Source: Sulfitobacter sp. EhC04 (GTDB lineage: Bacteria > Pseudomonadota > Alphaproteobacteria > Rhodobacterales > Rhodobacteraceae). From it: DNA of 38,752 nt. Positions within the stretch are counted from its first letter, which is position 1, and every line of letters begins with the position of its first letter. Where the stretch lies: assembly GCF_001650875.1 (NCBI RefSeq), contig NZ_LXYI01000078.1:1-38752 (forward strand), given 5' to 3'. Below, piece by piece: positions 32,866-38,752 of the stretch. The notes beneath the pieces are model-generated. The model saw only the letters and a program-made list of their open reading frames with translations, did no database searches and was not told the DNA's origin. The position numbers were made by a program, and so were the translations under genes.

Positions 32866-33570
32866 CTAGCCGCGCAGGAATTCCTCTACCCATGCGGTCA
32901 CGGTCTTTGAGGCCGGGCCGGTGCGGTGTTCCTCGAACTGGTTGCCGACGATTGAGCGTTCAAGATTGAACTCAATCGTATGGGCTCCCGCGCGGCGGGC
33001 CTCGGCGACAAAACCGGCCGCCGGATAGACATTGCCCGAGGTGCCGATGGCGATAAAGACCTCCGCCTCGCTCAGGTGCTGGAACAGCGCGTCCATGTCA
33101 TAGGGCATTTCCCCGAACCAGACGATATCGGGCCGCGCTGCGGGTGCGCCGCAGGCGGGGCAGGTATCGCCCGGTGCCATCACCATCGGCGCGGGCCAGC
33201 GGTGATCGCAAGCTGCGCAGAGCGCGCTTTTCAGCTCTCCGTGCATGTGCATCACGGTCCTTGATCCGCCCCGTTCATGCAGGTCATCGACGTTCTGGGT
33301 GATCACGATGACCTCGCCGCCGTGTTCCGCCTCCAGCCGGGCGAGGGCGCGGTGCGCGGCGTTGGGCTCAACATCCGGCAATTGCGCGCGGCGGGCATTG
33401 TAGAAATCGACCACCAGCTTCGGATCGCGGGCAAACCCCTCGGGCGTGGCCACGTCCTCCACCCGGTGCTGCGCCCAGAGACCATCGTCGGCGCGAAAGG
33501 TCTCGATCCCGCTTTCGGCAGAGATGCCGGCACCGGTCAGGATCACGATCTTGCTGCGGGAATGGATCAT
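32866..33570 (-). CDS. cobB: NAD-dependent sirtuin deacylase (CobB type)
   Basis: This 234-aa class III sirtuin removes acyl groups from lysine using NAD+. It has the NAD site GAGISAESGIETFR, TQNVDDLHERGG, catalytic His110 (MHMHGE), zinc Cys118, Cys121, Cys137 and Cys140, and GTSGNVYPAAGF. Tyr57 and Arg60 form the YxxR pair that in SIRT5 and E. coli CobB binds succinyl and malonyl groups, so desuccinylase activity is likely besides deacetylation. Its start overlaps the stop of the upstream LysR gene by four bases, so the pair is translationally coupled. Confidence 0.95.
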   Translation of the reverse strand: MIHSRSKIVILTGAGISAESGIETFRADDGLWAQHRVEDVATPEGFARDPKLVVDFYNARRAQLPDVEPNAAHRALARLEAEHGGEVIVITQNVDDLHERGGSRTVMHMHGELKSALCAACDHRWPAPMVMAPGDTCPACGAPAARPDIVWFGEMPYDMDALFQHLSEAEVFIAIGTSGNVYPAAGFVAEARRAGAHTIEFNLERSIVGNQFEEHRTGPASKTVTAWVEEFLRG

Positions 33571-34541
33571 GGGGTCGGGTCCTCGATCAGGTGGAAACTG
33601 TCTGCCAGCCAGGGCAACTGTGCGGTGACCGGGCCGATCATATGGGTCTGCATCAGGCGGCGCATGGTTGCGGATATATCGCGCGGCACGGGGTCGGACC
33701 AGTCGGACCCGGCAAAAAGCGTGATCTGGCGCGCGGCATCCGGCAGCGGCAGGGGCATCGGATGCAGCGCCTCGTGGAACCGTGTGGCGCGCATATAGCC
33801 CAGCGGCGTGGTGATCGCCCAGCCGATGCCGCGCGCGACCATCGCCATCAGCGCCAGATGGCTGCCGATCTCGAACCGGGTCGGCAAGGTCAGCCCGGCC
33901 CGCGCGATATGCCCGCCGATCTGCCGCGCGATCAACTGCTCTGCCGCGTAGTGCAGCAGGGGCAGCGGCCCCGCGCCCGCCAGCAGCTCGGAGGGGGTCT
34001 GGACCAGCCCGGCAGGGGCCACGATGATGAAGGGATCGCGCGCCAGCGGGTATTCGGTGACCCCGTCGGGCGGTTCTGCGGGTCTGGCCGCGATGGCGAT
34101 GTGCAGGGCGCGCGCCTGCATCGCGGCGGCCAGTTCAAGACTGCCGTCGGTGATCATGCGGAACCGGCAGCCGGTCAGGCTGTCGGCGAGGATGGTGGCA
34201 AGGCGCGGGGTCAGATCATTGTCGAAGTCGTCGATGATGCCCAGGCTCAATTCCTTGAGGTGGGCCAGATCCATCACCGTGACCTCGCTTTGCGCCAGCC
34301 TGAGTTCGGACAGCGCCACCCCGGCGTGGCGCAGAAACAATTCCCCCGCCGGGGTCAGCCGCATGGGGCGGCGCGAATGGTCGATCAGCTCGGCCCCCAC
34401 GGCCTGTTCCAGATTGCGCATCTGCTGGCTGACCGCAGGCTGGCTGAGCCCGGTCGCCGTGGCCGCCTGTGCCACCGACCCGGCCTGCGCCAGCGCCTCG
34501 AACACTTCGATGCCGCGCAGGGTGACGCCCTTTTTCAACAT
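33567..34541 (-). CDS. LysR-family transcriptional regulator
   Basis: This 324-aa protein has the N-terminal winged helix-turn-helix (IEVFEALAQAGSVAQAATATGLSQPAVSQQMRNLE) and a C-terminal periplasmic-binding-like effector domain. I chose the ATG at 34541 (MLKKGVTLRG), with AGGGGCCAGG upstream; an ATG at 34577 adds 12 residues. It shares a four-base overlap with the sirtuin gene, so it may regulate it or respond to the same metabolic signal. LysR genes usually control a divergent neighbour, but here the upstream gap is filled with repeats. Confidence 0.92.
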   Translation of the reverse strand: MLKKGVTLRGIEVFEALAQAGSVAQAATATGLSQPAVSQQMRNLEQAVGAELIDHSRRPMRLTPAGELFLRHAGVALSELRLAQSEVTVMDLAHLKELSLGIIDDFDNDLTPRLATILADSLTGCRFRMITDGSLELAAAMQARALHIAIAARPAEPPDGVTEYPLARDPFIIVAPAGLVQTPSELLAGAGPLPLLHYAAEQLIARQIGGHIARAGLTLPTRFEIGSHLALMAMVARGIGWAITTPLGYMRATRFHEALHPMPLPLPDAARQITLFAGSDWSDPVPRDISATMRRLMQTHMIGPVTAQLPWLADSFHLIEDPTP

Positions 34542-34675
34542 ATGCCTGGCCCCTTGTTTCGTGTTTCTTGAAAGCATCCGCTGCCGGGGTCAAGGTTTTA
34601 TGACGGTTTTGCGAAGGCTTCATAAGGAAAGCGGAATATAGCGGCATTCGGGTCTGGCTTGGGGCTGGCGCATCG

Positions 34676-34694
34676 CCGGGCCATCGCCTGCCCG
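34676..34694. repeat. Solitary copy of MITE-like end
   Basis: CCGGGCCATCGCCTGCCCG here is identical to the left ends of the elements at 28681 and 34879. It may be the remnant of an older copy or the left end of a nested composite reaching to 35061. Confidence 0.6.
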
Positions 34695-34878
34695 CTTGCG
34701 TTTCGCCTCCGAGGTCCGGGAGGGGTGCAAAGAGGACCATCCCTGCAAGGCGCGCGAGCGTCTGGTATGCGAGCTTTGCGGTCTTTAGCAACGAAGCCCC
34801 AAGCCGCCCGAAAGACTTGTAAGCGGATGGAGCCGCCGTTGATCAGTCATGCCTAAGCCCGGAATCAAGCCGAAGGCG

Positions 34879-35061
34879 CCGGGCCATCGCCTGCCCGCCG
34901 GTCGCACCAAAGGTGCGCCGTCAATCGTCGGCATGCCTTTGGCATGACGGGCGGGCGATTTGGTGAGGCTGGGTGTTCCCCCGACAGGATTCATCATGGT
35001 TGAGACATAAAGTGGCATGAGCCAAGGAATCATCGCCCACGCCGGGCAGGCGCTGACCCGG
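34879..35061. mobile_element. MITE-like element B with 19-bp TIRs
   Basis: The left end CCGGGCCATCGCCTGCCCG (34879-34897) is inverted at 35043-35061 (CGGGCAGGCGCTGACCCGG, two mismatches). The interior shares GTGTTCCCC, AGGATTCATCATGGTTGA and AGTGGCATGA with element A, plus an extra ~60 bp that is itself hairpin-prone (GGCATGCC-TTT-GGCATG). Homology extends left to about 34835. There is no coding capacity. Confidence 0.65.
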
Positions 35062-35174
35062 CTTGTGCTTTGCGTCAAGGGACCGACATGTAACGCAAAG
35101 CGCTTCGGTGCCATCCTGCCCCACTTGCAGCTTTTCCACGCGCGCCCCATGGTGCACCCAACAAGGAGACCGAG

Positions 35175-36050
35175 ATGAAGATCGCCACCGCCGCCTATCC
35201 GCTCGACGTGCTGACATCCTGGGCGCAATACGAGGACAAGATTTCGCATTGGGTGGCAGAGGCCGCCGGGCAGGGGGCCGACCTGCTGGTGTTTCCCGAA
35301 TATGCCGCGATGGAACTGGCCACATTGGCCGGCCCGGAGGTGGCGGGCGATCTGGAGGCCTCGCTGTTCGCCGTGTCCGACCGCCTGCCGGAGGCCGATG
35401 CCCTGCATGTGAAACTGGCCCGCGCCCATGGCGTGCATATCGTCGCGGCCTCTGCCCCTGCGGCGACCGACACGCGGCCCGTCAACCGGGCGCGGCTGAT
35501 CACGCCCACGGGCCAGATCGGCGTGCAGGACAAGCAGATCATGACCCGTTTCGAGGGCGAGGTCTGGGACGTTATCCCGGGCAACAACCTTCAGGTGTTC
35601 GACACCGCGCTGGGCAAGATCGGGATACTGATCTGTTATGACAGCGAATTTCCCTTGCTGGGCCGGGCGCTGACCGACTGTGACATCATCTGCGTGCCCT
35701 CGGTCACCGAGGCGCTGGCCGGATACTGGCGGGTGCGCATCGGCGCAATGGCCCGCGCGCTGGAGAACCAGTGCATCACCGTCATGTCCAGCGTTGTGGG
35801 GGAGGCCGACTGGTCCGAGGCGCTGGGCACCAGCTTTGGCGCGGGCGGCATCTTTGCCCCGCCGGACACCGGCTTTCCGCCCACCGGGGTGATCGCCGAG
35901 GGCGCGCTGAACGCCCCCGGCTGGACCTGCGCCGAGGTCGACCTGGCCCGGGTCGCCCATGTCAGGCGCGATGGCGTCGTGCTCAACCGCAGCCACTGGA
36001 GCGGGCAATCGGGCCGGGATGGCGCGGCGATACCTGTCAGATTGCGTTGA
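35175..36050 (+). CDS. Carbon-nitrogen hydrolase (nitrilase superfamily)
   Basis: This 291-aa enzyme has the Glu-Lys-Cys triad of the nitrilase superfamily: Glu42 (FPEYAAMEL), Lys120 (VQDKQIMTRFE) and Cys154 (GILICYDSEFP). It would hydrolyse an amide or nitrile C-N bond. The short single-domain form without a glutaminase partner resembles stand-alone amidases such as omega-amidase or N-carbamoyl hydrolases. AAGGAG lies upstream of the ATG. No neighbouring gene points to the substrate. Confidence 0.92.
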   Translation: MKIATAAYPLDVLTSWAQYEDKISHWVAEAAGQGADLLVFPEYAAMELATLAGPEVAGDLEASLFAVSDRLPEADALHVKLARAHGVHIVAASAPAATDTRPVNRARLITPTGQIGVQDKQIMTRFEGEVWDVIPGNNLQVFDTALGKIGILICYDSEFPLLGRALTDCDIICVPSVTEALAGYWRVRIGAMARALENQCITVMSSVVGEADWSEALGTSFGAGGIFAPPDTGFPPTGVIAEGALNAPGWTCAEVDLARVAHVRRDGVVLNRSHWSGQSGRDGAAIPVRLR

Positions 36051-36129
36051 ATACCCCTTGAAAAATGGCCGCAATAGGCTCATTTAGCAGCGTGCCCCGG
36101 ATTTGGGGCCGGTAAACCAAGGAGAGACC

Positions 36130-36348
36130 ATGGCCAAGGAAGATACGCTCGAATTTCCCGGTGTCGTGAAGGAACTCCTGCCTAACGCGACGTTTCGGGT
36201 CGAGCTTGAGAATGGCCATGAGATCATCGCGCATACGGCAGGCAAGATGCGCAAGAACCGCATCCGTGTTCTGGCAGGCGACAAGGTGCAGGTCGAGATG
36301 ACCCCCTATGATCTGACCAAGGGTCGGATTAATTACCGCTTCAAGTAG
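36130..36348 (+). CDS. infA: Translation initiation factor IF-1
   Basis: This 72-aa S1/OB-fold protein ([47 protein letters not shown]) matches IF-1 over its whole length. It binds the ribosomal A site during initiation. AAGGAGAG precedes the ATG at 36130. A GGCCGCG-CTTGT-CGCGGCC hairpin begins at its stop codon (36348-36366). maf follows 99 bases later, the common order in the group. Confidence 0.98.
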   Translation: MAKEDTLEFPGVVKELLPNATFRVELENGHEIIAHTAGKMRKNRIRVLAGDKVQVEMTPYDLTKGRINYRFK

Positions 36349-36447
36349 GCCGCGCTTGTCGCGGCCCGTGCGACGAGCGTCCTGCTTGCAGGGCGCGGTC
36401 GACACCCGGTCGCTGTTCCGGGTGATGCCTTTTGTGAAAGGCTGTCC

Positions 36448-37026
36448 ATGACATTCATTCTCGGATCAGGTTCCCCCCGCAGGCTGGAACTGCTGGCGCA
36501 GATCGGCGTGACGCCGGATCACATCCGCGCCCCCGACATTGACGAAACCCCCAAAAAGGCCGAATTGCCGCGCCCCTATTGCGCCCGCATGGCGCGGGAA
36601 AAGGTGGCGGCGGTGCCCTGTGACGCGGGTGACATCGTGCTTTGCGCCGATACCACCGTGGCGCTGGGCCGGCGCATCCTGGGCAAGCCCGGGGATGCGG
36701 CAGAGGCCGAGGCGTTCCTGCGGATGATGTCGGGCCGCCGTCACAAGGTCATCACCGCGGTCGCCGTGAAAAAAGGCGACCAACTGTGGCAGCGCGACGT
36801 GCAAAGCACCGTGCGCATGAAATCCCTGTCTGACGCCGAGATCGCCAGCTACCTTGCCAGCGGTGACTGGCAGGGCAAGGCGGGCGGCTATGGCATCCAG
36901 GGGCCTGCCGGTGCCCTGATCCCATGGATCAGCGGCTCCTTTACCGGTATCGTGGGCCTGCCCCTGGCCGAAACCGCGAACCTGCTGATCGCAGCGGGCT
37001 ATCCATTGTTGAAAGGGACCTCATGA
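36448..37026 (+). CDS. maf: Maf-family nucleotide pyrophosphatase
   Basis: This 192-aa protein has the Maf motifs [11 protein letters not shown], the PDIDET loop, CADTTVALG with the catalytic Asp, and [10 protein letters not shown]. It hydrolyses dTTP, UTP or modified nucleoside triphosphates to monophosphates as a house-cleaning enzyme. The stop codon overlaps the start of the next gene by four bases (ATGA), so maf, the RNase gene and yacG form a coupled operon. Confidence 0.95.
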   Translation: MTFILGSGSPRRLELLAQIGVTPDHIRAPDIDETPKKAELPRPYCARMAREKVAAVPCDAGDIVLCADTTVALGRRILGKPGDAAEAEAFLRMMSGRRHKVITAVAVKKGDQLWQRDVQSTVRMKSLSDAEIASYLASGDWQGKAGGYGIQGPAGALIPWISGSFTGIVGLPLAETANLLIAAGYPLLKGTS

Positions 37027-38042
37027 AGGGCCGCACGATCATTCTGGACCACCTGGGCGCGCGCGAGGCCGCCGCGTTGATGGTGGATGGCAAGCTGGAC
37101 GATCTGCTGATCGACAGCGACGCCCCCCGCCCCGGCACCGTCTACCGTGCCATCGCGGACCGTCCGGTGAAGGGGCAGGGCGGCATGTTCCTGAAAACCC
37201 CCGACGGCTCTGCCTTTCTGCGCCAGATCAAGGGGCTGGCCCCCGGTCAGCCGATTCTGGTGCAGGTCACCGGCTTTGCCGAGCCGGGCAAGGCGATCCC
37301 GGTCACTGCCAAACTCCTGTTCAAGAGCCGCTATGCCATTGTCACGCCGGAGGCGCCGGGGCTGAACATCTCGCGCAGCATCAAGGACGAAGCGCTGCGC
37401 GACCGCCTGCTTGAGATCGCCCATGATACGGCGGGGGAGACGGTGTTTGGCCTGATCCTGCGCTCTTCCTGCGCCACCGGGGATGATGAAGACATTGCCG
37501 AGGACATTACCGCCATGCTCGACCTCGCGGGCCGTGTCATGGAGGACGGCGCAGCAGAGATGGAGACATTGACCGAAGGCGACGGCCCCCATGTGCTGGC
37601 CTGGCGCGACTGGACGGCGCCTGCGGAAGTGGTGACGCAGCCGGGCGGTTTCGAGGACCACGGCGTGATGGATGAGGTCGAGGCCGCACGCGGCCCGCAG
37701 GTGGGCCTGGGCGGTGGTGCCTCGATGTATGTGGAACCGACCCGCGCGCTGGTGGCAGTGGACGTGAACACCGGCAGCGATGCCTCGCTTGCTGCGGGCA
37801 TCAAGGCGAACATGGCCTGTGCCCGCCTGTTGCCCCGTGCGCTGCGGGTGCGGGGCCTGGGTGGCCAGATCACCCTGGACCTGGCCCCGATGCCGAAAAA
37901 GGACCGCCGCGCCTTCGAATCCGCCCTGCGCGCGGCCTTCCGGGGCGATGATGTGGAAACCGCGCTGGTGGGCTGGACCCCTCTGGGCCATTTTGAGCTG
38001 CAACGCAAGCGCATGCGGGCGGCCCTGTCGGAGGTGTTGTGA
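37023..38042 (+). CDS. RNase E/G-family ribonuclease, short form
   Basis: This 339-aa protein matches the catalytic part of the RNase E/G family, including the metal-ligand Asp in [16 protein letters not shown] and the second Asp in [17 protein letters not shown]. Compared with RNase G (about 490 aa) it is short: the N-terminal S1 domain is reduced and the zinc-link/small-domain region is missing, and its C terminus ends soon after the second catalytic block. It overlaps maf and yacG, as in related genomes, so the short form is a real type and not a truncation here. Its RNA targets are unknown. Confidence 0.88.
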   Translation: MKGRTIILDHLGAREAAALMVDGKLDDLLIDSDAPRPGTVYRAIADRPVKGQGGMFLKTPDGSAFLRQIKGLAPGQPILVQVTGFAEPGKAIPVTAKLLFKSRYAIVTPEAPGLNISRSIKDEALRDRLLEIAHDTAGETVFGLILRSSCATGDDEDIAEDITAMLDLAGRVMEDGAAEMETLTEGDGPHVLAWRDWTAPAEVVTQPGGFEDHGVMDEVEAARGPQVGLGGGASMYVEPTRALVAVDVNTGSDASLAAGIKANMACARLLPRALRVRGLGGQITLDLAPMPKKDRRAFESALRAAFRGDDVETALVGWTPLGHFELQRKRMRAALSEVL

Positions 38043-38233
38043 TGTCCTGTCCGATGTGCGGCAAGCCGATGGTCAAGGCCTATCGCCCCTTCTGTTCGCG
38101 CCGCTGTGCGGACCTGGACCTGGCGAAATGGTTCAACGGCAGCTACGCGGCCCCCTCCACCGACCCCGACGACATCGAAGCCGCGATCGAGGCCGCCGAA
38201 GCCGCAGCGGACACGCCACCCAAGCCACACTGA
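38042..38233 (+). CDS. yacG: YacG-type zinc-binding protein
   Basis: This 63-aa protein has four Cys in the pattern CPMCGKP ... FCSRRCADLDLAKWFNG, the YacG zinc finger. In E. coli YacG binds GyrB and inhibits DNA gyrase. The tail is acidic and Ala-rich. The ATG shares one base with the stop codon of the RNase gene. Confidence 0.95.
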   Translation: MSCPMCGKPMVKAYRPFCSRRCADLDLAKWFNGSYAAPSTDPDDIEAAIEAAEAAADTPPKPH

Positions 38234-38324
38234 AAGCCCTTTGGTTTCAGCGGCAAAAAGAGGCTGGACACCCCGCCCCAGAGGTCCTAGAACCCGCTCA
38301 CCCGACCACATCGTGGTGACCCGT

Positions 38325-38399
38325 GCCCGGGTAGCTCAGGGGTAGAGCAGTGGATTGAAAATCCTCGTGTCGGTGGTTCGATTCCGCCCCCGGGCACCA
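38325..38399 (+). tRNA. tRNA-Phe (GAA)
   Basis: It folds into a full cloverleaf. The acceptor GCCCGGG pairs with CCCGGGC, the D arm is GCTC/GAGC, and the anticodon loop TTGAAAA carries GAA. The T arm is GGTGG-TTCGATT-CCGCC. The discriminator is A and the CCA end is encoded. GC drops just after its 3' end. Confidence 0.97.
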
Positions 38400-38752
38400 T
38401 TTAAATCAAAGATACCAACAGCATAACGTGAGCAGCACGTTTGCGTTTGGCCGTGTGTTCTATCTTGGGTGTCCATTGGGTGTCGTTTGAGTTCTTGAAA
38501 GCACCGCTACGTTGTTGGTGCCAAATCAAACGCGCCATGTGCCTTTTGATTCAGAGTCGGTGGTAGAGCTCGACTGGTTTACTCGATTACTTCGACTGCC
38601 TCTGGCAAAGAGACTAACGTCGAAGGCTGTGGAACTCGTTTTCCTTTTGCCAGATTAAATGCCACTTTGCTCTCTTTTTTCATTTTGCCGAGCAAGCTAT
38701 TCACCTGCTGAGAACGTCAGTGCAAAAGTGAGCCACGGAAGTGGCGGGATAG
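38400..38752. other. Lower-GC region after tRNA-Phe
   Basis: This 353-bp stretch to the window end has no supported gene. It is clearly AT-richer than the preceding operon, and TTGGGTGTC is repeated at 38465-38473 and 38476-38484. It may be the start of an element integrated at the tRNA gene. The window ends before any integrase could be seen. Confidence 0.4.

Larger units (their letters stand above)
34542..35174. other. Repeat-rich intergenic region
   Basis: This 633-bp gap has no supported gene. It contains a solitary 19-bp end (34676-34694), a MITE-like element (34879-35061) and, near 34700-34740, a diverged relative of the palindromic unit at 26513-26565. A promoter for the downstream nitrilase-type gene must lie in the last 110 bases. 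Confidence 0.5.

Noticed and set aside
34785..36083. A long minus-strand frame opposite the nitrilase-type gene and through element B
   Set aside because: It runs through repeat DNA and is antisense to a gene with an intact catalytic triad.

Overview
The window is a stretch of GC-rich chromosome from an alphaproteobacterium, most likely a marine Rhodobacteraceae (Roseobacter-group) member. The evidence is the gene content and protein style: TRAP uptake genes, phosphatidylcholine synthase, the rpsA-ihfB pair, a SIRT5-like sirtuin, ATGA-type gene overlaps and a tRNA-Phe typical of the group. Housekeeping genes (rpsA, ihfB, trpF, ileS, rpmB, infA, maf, an RNase E/G-like gene, yacG, tRNA-Phe) alternate with accessory segments that are rich in repeats and often lower in GC.

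Layout. 1-3.7 kb is accessory DNA. It holds an unrecognised 323-aa gene between two imperfect direct repeats, a gene made of twelve 13-residue repeats, and a secreted tail-fibre-like gene broken by a frameshift. 3.9-6.0 kb is a hybrid sensor kinase. 6.4-14.2 kb is a catabolic locus with two divergent arms. One arm runs ilvD-like dehydratase, hydroxyacid dehydrogenase, dctP, dctQ, dctM and marR; the other carries a hydroxypyruvate-isomerase-like gene and a 2-keto-4-pentenoate-hydratase-like gene. Together they would import an organic or sugar acid and convert it by dehydration, isomerisation and reduction. 14.5-16.9 kb is an RTX calcium-binding gene between two 242-bp direct repeats that differ at about 15 positions. 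17-19 kb is a copper-handling locus: a small Cys/His protein, a YcnI-PCuAC fusion and SCO1/SenC.

19.3-26.0 kb is core: rpsA with an unusual leader, ihfB, lapA, trpF and ileS. 26.0-29.7 kb has a cluster of structured hairpins, an O6-methylguanine methyltransferase, an MFS transporter, a MITE-like element and phosphatidylcholine synthase. 30.0-30.9 kb has rpmB and a second PCuAC copper chaperone. 31.1-32.7 kb is a lower-GC pair, tetR and an alpha/beta hydrolase, with palindromic operator candidates between them. 32.9-36.1 kb has a sirtuin, a LysR regulator, a second MITE-like element and a nitrilase-family hydrolase. 36.1-38.2 kb has infA and a tightly overlapping maf / RNase E-G / yacG operon. 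tRNA-Phe lies at 38.3 kb, and GC drops right after it, as at the edge of an integrated element.

The strongest candidates for something undescribed are the 242-bp repeats around the RTX gene, the 13-residue repeat protein beside the repeat-flanked orphan gene, the hairpin cluster at 26.4 kb with compensatory base changes, the TIR-bearing miniature elements, and the catabolic locus, whose exact substrate is not one I can assign. GC statements are judged by eye and no database search was possible.
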